A DNA stretch of 64,000 bases from Molossus alvarezi. Lineage: Eukaryota; Chordata; Mammalia; Chiroptera; Molossidae. Numbering within the stretch: position 1 is the first letter of the stretch; each line of letters starts with the position of its first letter. The stretch lies in assembly GCA_037176705.1 (NCBI GenBank), contig CM073889.1, positions 58,645,596 to 58,709,595 on the forward strand. Reading direction: 5' to 3'. Below the pieces are notes generated by a model, which ran no database searches, was not told where the DNA came from, and saw nothing but the letters and a program-made list of their open reading frames with translations. Both the position numbers and the translations under genes were made by a program. Below, one piece after another: positions 34,501-46,500 of the stretch.

Positions 34501-37500
34501 ATACTTGTGCACAATATTTTTGGTGGCCTCTTGAGTCTTTGGCATTGTAGCCATTTGAGTAGCCCTTATGTGTTGGTCGAGATGGACAGCTGTGGGCAGT
34601 TTTGATGGGGCCATCTGTTTTACTCTTGTGCCCTATAGGGAAGCAAGAAAAAAAAAGGAGGTGCTCAGCCTTGGTTACCATGGCAATGTGGTAGCTCTTT
34701 GGTAAGTGCAGGAATGGGAGTCAGCAGCCTTGGAGACCCCAGGTAAACCTCTCCCTCCAGCCAAGGTCCCAATGGTGGCCAGGTACCCCAGGAACACAAA
34801 GCTTCAAGTATTGTGTGAGGCTCTGCTCTCAGCTTTCACAGCCTGGATCCCGGCCTGAGCTCATAGCAGCCTTCCTGCTTGAGTTCTTTGTGGGGGAGAG
34901 CGGTTTGGGGTGGGGGTGTAGGATTAGCTTCAGTCCCTGACTATTGGACATATGGGCTGGAAAACATGCTACAGTCCCTTCCTGGCTAGGCCCTAAACTC
35001 AGATCCCAGATGCTGCCTGCTCCTACACTGGGCAGGGACCATTCTACACTATCTCACATCTTCTCCAGGGAGCGCCTGGTCCAAGAATTGGACATGACTG
35101 GGGAGCTCTTGGTGGACCTGGGGTCGGACCAGACATCCTGCCACAACCCATTCAATGGTGGCTATTATCCTGTGCAGCTTGGCTTCGCAGAGGCCCAGAG
35201 CCTCATGGCCTCTGATCCTGCCATATTCAAGGACCTGGTCCAGGAAAGGTGATATAGGTCCCAGGGCTACACGGGGTGGGTGGTGGGGTCTACACACTGG
35301 AAGGAGTTTTTGGAGTGAGTAGCTGTGGCCTCTGCCTGGTTCTCCAGTGGCCAGCTGTGTGGCCTTGGGTAACACCCTTAAGCTCTCTGAGCCTCTTTCT
35401 CTTCTGTCAGATTGGTTGGAAGTCAGCAGAGCTGGCTGAGCTCCATGGGGTGAGACTGGGGAGGTGACAGTGAGGGGCAGAGAGGGCCCATTTTCAGAGT
35501 CTCACTGGTAGGCAGAATTGATAGCTGACTGCTGATATGTTGCAGCCTGAGGAGACAAGTCTCAGCCATCAACAGGTTGGCCAAGGAGAACTTCTTCTTT
35601 TGGGACTATGGCAACGCCTTCCTCTTGGAGGCCCAGAGAGCAGGTAAGAGAAGGGAGGCTTGGTGAGAGGGCCCTATCATCCCTGGGTTGGCAGTGGGCA
35701 CACTCCCTTCCCTTTAGCCAGGGGTGGGTTGGTGGGTGCCTTGGGGAGGCAGGGGCCATGGCATGAGGTTTCACTATGCCCCCGCTGAGCCTTCTGGAAG
35801 TTGGTCCTGCCAGCTTGACCTCTCTGTCTTTAGTTTCTCCATGCCCTTAAAAATATAAAGCACCATAAAGAGAGTGGGTACAGTACTCTGGTATGAGTTC
35901 TACTGCAAAAAAACAAAAAACATAAAAACAACAACAAAAAAACTTCAGTTTTATTTTTTTTGTAAAGAAAATTTCTTTCTGTAAAACAGGTGATCCATTA
36001 ATGAATTGTAAAGTTCAGAAGGTACAAAAGATATTCAGTGGGAAGTCCCCCTCCCAGCCCATCTTTGGCACCAGCTCTCCCCCCACACCCCAGAGTCTGT
36101 ATGCTCTGTCCAGAGTCTGTATGCATGCCCAGAGTCTGGACATGCATGAGGCAGACATGGGCATGTGTACTTGCTGCCCTGCCCCATACCAAGAACCTGT
36201 TGGCTCCAGCCAGTGCTACACTCTCTCTCTCTTTCTCTCTTTCTCTCTCTCTCTCTACCTGAAAAGAGATCTGGTGATGCTTTGTTGTCAGGACAGAGAG
36301 CCTCAGCAGTCTTTCCCTGGGCTCTGTTTGAATTGTCTTCTGGATGGCGGTGTATGTCCTCACCTTGGAGTGGGCCCTGCCAGCCCTCTGCTCCTCCAGG
36401 TGACTGTGCAGATGCTCTGTCCACAGGAGCTGATGTGGCGAAGAAAGGTGCTGAAAGAACCCAGTTCCGTTACCCCTCCTACGTCCAGCACATTATGGGG
36501 TAAGTGATGAGGCCCCTTCTAGTCTCTGGGTCCTGGATGTTCAGGTCAGGGGCTTTTCTGACCACTGCTGAGGCCCCAGAATGGCCACCATACCAGGTCA
36601 TGGGATTCCACCACAAAATGCAGATGAAGAGAAACTGAAACCATGAGAAACCTCAGTGAGAGTACAAGGAGGCTGCAGGGGACTGGAGCCAAGGTCACTT
36701 CCTGGTGAAGTCCCAGAGCTTCAGTACCCATGATCCTAAATGCTGTTTATCCCATGGCCATGGCTGTGGGCCCAAGAGGGCAGCTGATGGCTTGATCCGT
36801 GGATGCCAAGGCCTGCTGTCCCATGAAACCCCTTTGCCTACCTGGCTTGCAGGGCACTTCTGGGGGGGCCAGTGGCCCAGGATAAGTAGGGAGGAGTGGA
36901 AGGTACCCAGAGGGAGATGGGCTGAGGGTGAAGGCTTGGAGGCCAAGGCCAGGGGCAATACAGGGGCAGGAGAAAGAAGGCTTCGGGATGCTTTTGGAAG
37001 ATTCCTGACCCTCAGTGTAGCAAAATGGGACCAGAGAGGGAGGGAGGCAAGAAGGCAAACTACTTCATCTGGGGTTCACTGTGCATAGGGGGCAGAGCCA
37101 GAGTGGTCTGGGCACTGACGATAGTGCTGGGGGCACCTGGGGCCTCTCTGAGGAAGGAAGCTGGCTGAGTGTGGGAATCCAGAAGGGCCCAGGCTGCTGC
37201 CTCCCTTTGCATGGAGTTCACACAGGAAGGTCAGATCACCTAAGGCAAATTTGGCCAAGTCCCCACATTTACTATTTACTATTTACTTGTCGTTGACTAA
37301 TTGTCAGGTTGTCTATAACAGCAATTTAAGGCATTTCTGCTTGTCTGTGTCCCAGCTCCCTACTCCTGCAGATAGAGGTGGTGTAGTTCTGAGAGGGGAT
37401 ACAGAGAGCTAGAGGGAGGAAGAGCACTGGGGGACAGAGTGGGACTGAAGGGTAGGGAGGGGGCAGAGGATAGAGAAGTAGGAGGAAGGAAAAGAAGAGG

Positions 37501-40500
37501 GGACTCTGGGAGGGGGACTGAGAGGGAATTCAGGTAGAGGAGGAGAGAAGGGGCTGAGGGGAAGGGCTGAAAAGGAAGAAGGTGAAGAAGAATAGAAAAT
37601 GAGGGGGAGGGAGAAGGACTGAGGGAAAGGGGGCTAAAGGGAAAGAAGTAGAGGAAGAGGGGGACTGGAGGGAAAGGGGACTGAAGGGATGGAGGGGTCT
37701 GGAGGAGGCAGGGCCTATGAAACTTTCTGTCTAATTAGTGACTTAGGGGCTTAAGCAACAATTAGCAACAATTCTGAACATTGAAGCCCCTCCGCCACTT
37801 TACTACACATGCCCACACAAAATGCACAATGCCCCCCACACATACCTCAACTAACACACAGCCTTCACCCTCTCTCAGTTCTGGAACATATGCCAGCCTC
37901 CCTTCCTCGGATCATAGTGATCCTGGCCAAGCTAATAGGTGCAGCCAGTTTGGGAAGGTGACTAGGCATTTTGTCCTTGCAGGGATATATTCTCCCTGGG
38001 ATTTGGGCCTTTCCGCTGGGTATGCACCTCTGGGGACCCCCAGGACCTAGCAGTCACTGATGAGCTGGCGACATCTGTGCTGGAGGAGGCCATTGCTGGT
38101 GGAGGTAAGGCTGTCAGGTTGAAGATGCAGGATGGTGGGTGGCCCCCGAAATCCCCCATAGCAAGTCTACCAGCCTGGCAGTGCAGGGAAGCCCTCCCCC
38201 AATCCCTATTCTCATTCCTTGCTTGGCCCTTATGGCAAAGGGGTACAAGAATTCCAGTTTGTGCCCATAAGCAGTGCTTCTGATACTTTGTAGCTGCCTC
38301 CTGTGCCCCTCTGAGCCTTTGGCCTTCCACATCTGCTGATGGCAGCTCTGCTTATTTTATGTCAGAGCCTCTCCAGTGTATCTTTAGTTTTTCTGATGCA
38401 GAGTCTTGCTTCTGCCTTTTCATGTGGATGGGGGAGGTTGTTTAACCACAGTCTTTTCTTGTGTAGTGGGTTTGACCTGTCATTTATCACCTGGAGAAGG
38501 GAAGGCAGTTATTTTATGAAACATACTCAGCTGTCAGAGCTCCTGCCCTTATTTCTCTGCAACGTTTCTATAGGTCCAGGGGTAGCCTTCTGTAGGTGGT
38601 TTCCTGCGTTCGGCCTTTATTACTTGTTTTAAATCCCAGGGGCCATTTCACCCTGCTGTCCACATCGGAGTTCAAAGCAGTGGAGGGAATCTGGGTTACA
38701 AGGATATAGGGCTGGAGAACCAGGCTGAGGGTGGGTGGGACCACCTGTATAGAAGGAGCTAGGCAGGGGAAGTCCTCATAGGGAAGAAGGGAAAGCAGGG
38801 GCCTTCTCTTGGGAATCTTGTCAGAAGCCTCCTGAGGCCTCCTGATGTTAGAACAACTGCACAGCCCTCGGTAGGTGGCTGATGGGTGTTCAACAACCAG
38901 CCCTTCAGGAGTAAGCTCAGCTGTTGTGTTTGTTGATGGCCAAGGTTTAAACACTCTCAGGTGTCTTATTTCAAGTGGGGCTTCTCTTGGAAGAGTAGCA
39001 GTATTTCCACAGGCAGGTACCCTTGAGAACATAGATGCTCCTAAAAGGTAGTAAGTTAAAAAGTGATGAGCATTATCTTAATTTTTAATAAATTTTTTTA
39101 AAGTGTAAGTTTATTTAGTTGAAAGTTAATGATGTCTGTGTTAACCATTGGCTCACTCAATTCCTGAAGATTTAACAATCTGCTTTCATGAGCTGGTAGG
39201 AGCACCTCCTGAGCTCTATGGCTATCACCCTCCTCTGCACACCCTCCATACTTTAACCAACTTGTCTGTCTTACTTGGATGAGCAAGCTTTTTCTCATCC
39301 CAGGGCCTTTGCTCTTGCTATTCCGTCTACCTAGAATGCTGTTTCCTCAGCTCTTTATGTAGCCGGTTCCTCCTTAGCATTTAGAATATAGCTTGACTGT
39401 CACTCCTCAGAGAGGACTTTGGTCCTCCTGACCCACCAACCTAGTGACTATCTCACCACACTCTTATTTTCTTCAATTTTAAATTCCTCCCTGAGACTAT
39501 TTGTCTATTTATTATTAGACAGAGTGGGAGGGAGGGGGAGAGAAAGAGAGAGAGAGAGAAAGAAACATCGATGTGACAGAGACACATTGACTGGTTGCCT
39601 CCCTCATGACTCGACCAGGGCCCAGACAAACTGTAACTGAGGCACGTGCCCTTGACCAGAATCGAACCTGGGACTCATTGGTTGACAGACCGATGCTCCA
39701 ACCGCTGAGCTAAACTGGCCAGGGATCTTACTTTCTTCAAAGTATACAGCAGTCTTTGTTCCCAGTGCCTGACATGGCACTCAATAGATGTTTGTTGAAG
39801 GAATGAATGTATCAGACAGTGAGCTGCATAATTCTATGCATTAATTCACATGACTACTGACATTGCTGGTCTGAAAATCAGATGGCCTAGAGTGCTGCTA
39901 AGAAGGGAGTCTCCCTGACTCCACATCTTGGCTCCAGTGATGGGTGAAGAACAAGTGCCTGTGCTGAGCAGCCTGTGAGAGAGAGGTTCAGGGGCTCCTG
40001 GTGCCTGTGACACCCCTCCCCTTCTCTCCTTGCAGTGAACCCAGCTGTGAAGCTGCAATATGTGGACAACATTCGCTGGATTCGGGAGGCTGCCAAGCAT
40101 CGGCTGGTGAGGGCTTGGCCTGGTGGGGGGCAGGGGTGGGCATGAGACTGCCCACCTGGCCAGTAGATGAGTTATCCAACACACCTCATGAGACTGCTTA
40201 GGTGGCAGACCCACCAGAGTCAGCAGCTACCTCACCCAGGGGGCTGCTGGACAGAGAAGCTAGGTGCCTTTCAAAAGGTGGCATGGGACAGTGACCAGGC
40301 CAGTCAAGTTGCTCTTTACCCAGTTACTCAAATAGTTCTTTTGAGAGGTAGCCCTGTAAGGGCAAGCCTCCTAGCTTTCAGCTGTGTGATCTGGGCAAGT
40401 GGCTCAGCCTCTCTGAGCCTCCTTCTCATCTGAACAGTGGAGTACACCTGGCTGTGGTGGTGGGCTTGGGGTGGGCTGTCTATGGCAGTCAGTTCATGAG

Positions 40501-43500
40501 GCACTGATAGGTGATAGGGCTGCCTTGGCCTCATTTATATGACTGTGACTATGCTCAGGTGATTGTCAAAATGAATGGAATGTGGTGTGGGGACTGCTCT
40601 ATAGTGATAGATCAGAAAGGTATCTCTGAGGATCTGACTTGTGAGTTCAGGTCTAAATGCTGAGAATTGGGGGTTGAGGGAGTAGCCACGTGACAATAGG
40701 GAGAGGGAGAGGGACCAGCCAATGCACAGACCCCGAGGTGGCAGCAGGCTTGGTGTACCAAGGACAAAATAAAAAGTGGACATTAGGTTCACATGCCTTT
40801 GGCCACAGACCCCAATGGCCAGACACTTCCACCACATCTGGACTAGTGGGTCCTTGGTCTGGGGGTGGGGGGTGGGGTCACATGACCAAGAGGAGACTGC
40901 TCCTGACTGCCTTGAGCACAGTCCCATTTCCTGTGCTTCTGTGGTGCAGTGATATCATCCAAACTGCCACCTGCTTGCCCAGAAGTTTGCATGCATGTTT
41001 TGGGCACAAAACCCCTTGTGCCAACAGAGGTCTCTGTGACCAGCCAGAGTCTGAGATGCCCAAGGTTATTGGCTGTTTATGTTTTATATAGCATAGCTTT
41101 CCCCAAAGAGATTTAAGACAACTGGTGTGAGTGAAGTTAGGCTGTTGGATAGAAAGATACAAGGAAGAAGCACTAGGCTGACCATCTACAAAGTGGCCGA
41201 AACTGAGCTCTGCAGTTTGGACTCATGGCCAGGTACAAGGCTAGCCCATCACAGGCTCTTCCTACAATTCCTGGAGAAGTTGGCCAAACAGCTGAAAAAA
41301 AACACCTGCATTTTCTTGGAGAATCCAGGGTTTCTCAGCCTCAGCACTATTGACATCTGGTTCCAGATATTTTTTTTTAGTTTTGGCAAAATATGCATTA
41401 ATATAAAATTTACCATTTTACTTTTAAAGTACAACTCAGTGGCATTAAGTACATTCACATTGTTGTGCAATCATCCCACCATCCACTTCCAGAACATTTT
41501 TTATTATCCCAAACTAAAACTCTGTGCTTGTTGAAGAATAGTTCCCCATTCCCTTCTCCCTAGAGGTGGTGTATCCTGGCTGTTGAGTGTGTAGATACTA
41601 GGTGGTATTAATATTATCACTGGAAGGACTTGAGCAAGGTAATGCTCATAATAGACACCATCCCTGGAGATGTGTGAGTCAGGATCTCAGGCACATGGAC
41701 ATGTGAGGGTTTGGAGTAGCCAATTAGTGGGCTAGATGTGAGCTTGCTTCAGGCCCTCAAACTTTAGGGCTACTATGTCCCTTGGGGTCTTCTAGAACAT
41801 TCCTTGGGTGACCATCTGGCTGCTGGTGGGACATATCACCCAAGACTCTCCCATGTATCACCAGGTCACTGAGGTGCCTCCTTTCACCTTTCTCTCCTCA
41901 GGTGGTGGGCTCCCAGGCAAGGATCCTGTACTCAGACCAAAAAGGCCGTGTGGCCATTGCTGTGGCCTTTAACCAAGCCATCGCCCATGGGAAGATCAAG
42001 GTGACATTTCCAGTGCCACTGGTGGGAGCCTCCCTTTGGCTCTTTCCTGTCAGTGCCAGCACTGCCCCAGGGCCTCATGCTCTATGTATGTGTTAGTTAA
42101 GGGCCAGATAGCTGGAGGCAGGGAGTGATGATCTGTTGTGAAGCCCAAGTTCTGACACTGGTCCCTGTGTGACTTTGGGCAAGTCTAATGCCCTCTCTGA
42201 GCTTCAATTTTCATCCTGTTAAAGGAGAATAATATTAACATCAAAGCATGGGAGTAAGGATTAAGTGAATTGGCTTCCACACAAGTATTTCATATATCTT
42301 TGTTGAGTTATTTTTTTTCTAACTATGACAAACTTCCTATTTTTCTGAGTTGGCCTGACTCTCCTTGGAGGACATAGAGGCCTGGGCACACTGTCCAGAG
42401 GGCCCTCTCCCCGCTCTGTTTTGTAGACTCATGTGTAGTTCTTGTAACAGCCCCCTGTTTAAAAGCACTAAGAATATTAATGATCAGACATGAAAAGGAA
42501 ATCCAAATAGATAAAAGTGAAGGTTGTCTCTGTGGATGGCTCTGGGTGGCACTGGCAACAAGGTGAGCAGCCTTGCCCTTTCTCAGGGAGCACCACCTGA
42601 GTGCGCCACTGTTGGGCACTTCCTGATAGCCCACGGTGCTCATGAAGAAGGCTGGCAGAGCTTGGGCCAAACGTCCCTCAAAGCACACTCACACCCAAGC
42701 TGGGGTCAGTGGTCAGCACTGAGAGCTGGGTGTTCTGGTCCTTCCTCCCTTCCTCCTTCCCTCCCTCCCTTCACTCCTTCCTTTATCTGTCCGTCAGTTG
42801 ATTGATAGCTTCCTTTGTGTCAGGCTTGTTCTAAGCACTGGGAGCATGTGGCAGAGAACAAGATAAACAGGGTCCCTGTCTGGACCTATTTACTAGTGAA
42901 GAGAAATTAACAATATACAACTAAATGTATAAATTCAGGGAGAATTTTAGATGGTGAGGAGAACTGTGAAGAAAATGAATTGAGGTAACAAGGTGGGAGT
43001 AATGGGGTGGGGTGAGCAGTGACTTTAGATTGGATGGTCAAGACAGGTCTTTCTGAGTTGCTAGGGTAGAACTGAGGTCTGAATATCCAGAAGGTGCCAG
43101 AATACCTGGGGGCAAGTGGTTCCAAGATAAAGGTGGAGAGGTGGAAGCAAACTTGGCCTGTTCAAGTAAAGGAGAGGAGGTCCTCTTGATTCAGAGTAGG
43201 GGGGAGTTACCCTTTTGGCAGGCTACCTCCTCCTACATGGGGAGCCGATGAACTTCCATGGTCACTAGGGAGGGCTGGGAAAACTGGGTGTCACAGACTC
43301 AGACGCCAGGCTGCCTGAAGGGAGAACCCGGACTCTAGTATGCTGTCTGTGGGTTTAAATCCTAGCCTGCCTAATTACCAGCTCTGCGACGTTGAGTTTT
43401 CCGGGCCTCAGTTTTCCTTTCTATAAAATGGGCACGATAACAGTCATGCCTACCTGGATAAGGTTGTAGAGAAGACTCAATGATATAGTATGCAGGGGCT

Positions 43501-46500
43501 TCTGGGCATATAGAAACTGTCAAAATAAGTAGAATCTATAATAAGTAGCTATCCTAAGACATCTGTGCTTCCTCTTGCTAAAGGTCTATCTTCCAGAGGG
43601 CAGTATCTGAGGGACTTCTGGTATGGCCTGATTCAACTCTGCCTTCCACTGGGCAGCTGTGATGGACACTGTTGGCTGACGTTTCATATCCTTGTACACT
43701 GCAGGCCCCAGTTGTCCTGAGCCGAGACCACCATGATGTGAGTGGCACAGACAGTCCCTTTAGGGAGACCTCCAACATTTATGATGGCTCTGCCTTCTGT
43801 GCAGGTAAGGAAGACAAACATTTTAAAAAAGAAATTTTTAATGTAGGATTGGAAATAACAATAGTATCTACCTCAAAGTGTTGTTGTAAAGAGTAAACTG
43901 ATTGAATACACATCTGGCATTACATCAGGGACCCATAGCCAGGGTTCAGTGAAGGTTAGCTGCTGCTGCTGCTGCTGCTGCTACAACTGCCATAATTATC
44001 AACATCACCACAGAGGCTGTTCTATTCCTTGGGTGGCTTTCTTATTCCCAGAACCTGAGGAATCCTTCCATTATAGACAGAATCCCAATGGAAGGATGTA
44101 GATCTCAGGAACACCTTTTTTCAAGAAATTAGCCTGTTTCATCACAGTTATCAAATTTATGGATATGGAGTTATATTTCTTTGTTAGCTTTTAATGTCTG
44201 TGGGATCAGTTGTGATATCCTCTCTGTCATTACTGATATTGGTCATTTGTGTCTTCTTTCTTTTTTATTGGTCAGAAGTTCATACATTTTATTGATCTTC
44301 TCAAAGAAGATTTTAGTTTATTTGATTTTCTTTCAACTACTTCTCTGCTTCCAAATTCATTTATTTTTGCTCTAATCTTTAGTATGTCCATTCTCCTTGC
44401 TTTGGATTTAGTTTTCTCTTCTTTCTGTAAGGTAGAAGCTGAGGTGATTGATTTGAGATCGTTTTCTTTTCTAATATAAGTATTTAATGCTATAAACTTA
44501 TCTCTAAACTGCAACTGAGGTACGTGCTTTTAGCAGTAACCAAACCCGGGTCTCTCTGGACCGCAGGCTGATGCTCTAACCACTGAGCAAAACCAGCCAG
44601 GGCTTAAATATATTTTATAGACTTTTTTTTTTAGAGAGAGAGAGGAAGGGAGAGAGAGAGATAGAAACATCAATGTGAGACAGATACATCTATCGACTGC
44701 CTCCCACATGTCCCATAATGGGGATCCAGCCCACAACCTGGGCATGTGCCCTGACCGGGAATTAAACCAGGTCCTCTCAGTCCATGGGACAACACTCAGT
44801 CCACTAAGCCACACCAGCCAGGCTGAAGTAAATTTTAGTAGGCCAAAATCAAGGTGTTGGCCAAGCCATGGCGTTTTAGGAGGCTCTAGGGGAGAATCTG
44901 TTTCCTGGCCTTTTCCAGCTTCTAGAGATGCATTTCTTGGATTTTTTGGTTCATAGCACTTCTCAATCTTCATAGCCCAGCACCAAGAAAAAGCATACTC
45001 AGGATTCTCTCTGATCTCCTCTGTGAGTACCCAGTGAAGTTTTTGGAGTAAGAGCCTGCCAGAGGGTGCAAACCCCCTTATATTCATGTCCCATGGGCCT
45101 CACAGTCCCAGGACTCATGCTTGTCCTTTATCAATTTGTTAGACACTTGTAAGATGATCAGGTTGGGTTCGGTTACTCTGTGCAAATGCCTATCTCTCTC
45201 CAGGTTTAAAATTAGTCATTTGCCCTCAGTTCTCTGATGGGGTCAAGAGAAGTCATTAATTTGCTATTTGCTCCCCCTCAATTATTTTATTTGTTTGTTA
45301 GTTTTAAGGGTGGGAGTAATGCTCTTTGGCTTTCTACATCTCTAAACTAAAACCACTACAACCTCCCATTTAATTCTATTTTCTTTCTGTTTCTGGGGCA
45401 CTTCATCTGGCATTCAGTGCTAGAGAGCATAATTATAAGGAAGGATGGTAGTGTGTAAGTGGGAATTTGTCAATTCTCCTTCTTTTGCTTACCATTGCAA
45501 ATATAAATTTTTGTTGTTTCCAGAGTCATTCATTCCCTATATGTCCTTCAGGCCTGAATGGTACTGCCTCAGCCAGTGGGGCCTGTGTATGCCCACTTGT
45601 ATACTGACCAAAGCCTGGTCTGAACCTGGCCCACCTCATTCAGGGAATAACGAATGGTGGCCTTTGTTTCCACAGACATGGCCGTGCAGAACTTCGTGGG
45701 CGATGCCTTTCGAGGAGCCACCTGGGTCGCTCTTCACAATGGTGGGGGCGTGGGCTGGTAAGAAAGTTTTGTAGAACAGGGTGGTGGGGTTCAGGCTCCT
45801 ATGGAAGGCACAGGGATTTCCTTGAGGGTCCTGGGTCTTGCCTCTCCCAAGTTCCCTCTGCTGAGGGCTTTACTGTGCCATTTTCCTTCTGAGCTGGAAG
45901 TTGAAGAGACAGAACATTGGGGTTGAAGTATGGGAGAGTGTCTTGCACAAACGACTACTCCTTTAGGGGTCACAACTGTCACACAGGATAATAACATTGT
46001 AAGAACCACAACTGTCCCTTCTGTGTCAATTTTCACTCTGTGTTCATAGATATTTCATCAGGAATTCTCATAGTGCTATCTTTTCCACCTGAGATTCTCG
46101 GCTCAGAGTGGCAGGGAGGCAGGAGACCTGGGTTCTCTGCTCCTCTGAGTCCCTGGCTCAGGGCTCTACCATGGCCAGTCCTGTTTTTAGTCTTTACAAT
46201 TAGGAAACTGGGGTTTGGGGAGCATCTCATTCTGGTTGATGGTCACAGTTCCATCATGAAGGTGTCCACTGAAGTTCTACTACCAACATGTGCAGGTTTT
46301 GCACACCACCCACTACTTTTCTTCAATACCTAAAATTTAACTCAATTCTGACACTTTCTACCCGGAGAAAGCTTCAAATCCCACAGGCTACAGGCTCAGT
46401 CCCGCAAGACTGTTCTCACCTCACATCAAATTGAAAGGCCAGGTTGTTGCCCGCTCTGACTGAACTGACACCCATTGCAGATTCCCACAACCTTCTCCTT

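Larger units (their letters stand above)
30596..34638 (+). other. UROC1: UROC1 introns 6-9
   Basis: Intron 6 (30596-31219) is mostly old L1M-like 3' sequence (about 30810-31170). Intron 7 is 89 bases. Intron 8 (31520-32642) has an unassigned old repeat near 32050-32260. Intron 9 (32732-34638) holds a G-run (about 33227-33236), L2-like pieces (about 33490-33660) and a (CA)n-rich tract (33669-33738). Confidence 0.45.
34702..37982 (+). other. UROC1: UROC1 introns 10-13
   Basis: Introns 10 (34702-35068) and 11 (35249-35545) are short and without recognised repeats. Intron 12 (35644-36426) has an A-rich stretch near 35908-35960 and a (CT)n/(CTTT)n run (36219-36257). Intron 13 (36500-37982) contains a 330-bp purine-rich tract (37380-37712). 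Confidence 0.5.
38105..41901 (+). other. UROC1: UROC1 introns 14 and 15
   Basis: Intron 14 (38105-40035) has an L2 piece split by a Ves SINE (39290-39810). Intron 15 (40107-41901) has a MIR-like piece (about 40345-40440) and an old L1M piece (about 41365-41560). The remainder shows nothing. Confidence 0.5.
43805..45675 (+). other. UROC1: UROC1 intron 17
   Basis: Contains a (GCT)8 run (43959-43982), an old L1 ORF2 piece on the minus strand (about 44160-44506), two Ves SINE copies (44507-44603, about 44615-44823) and an MLT1/MST-like LTR piece (about 44825-45000). The rest is unassigned. Confidence 0.5.

Noticed and set aside
36001..36507. 168-residue plus-strand open frame running into UROC1 exon 13
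   Set aside because: Only its last part overlaps a true exon, in a different reading frame; the remainder is intron with a (CT)n run.
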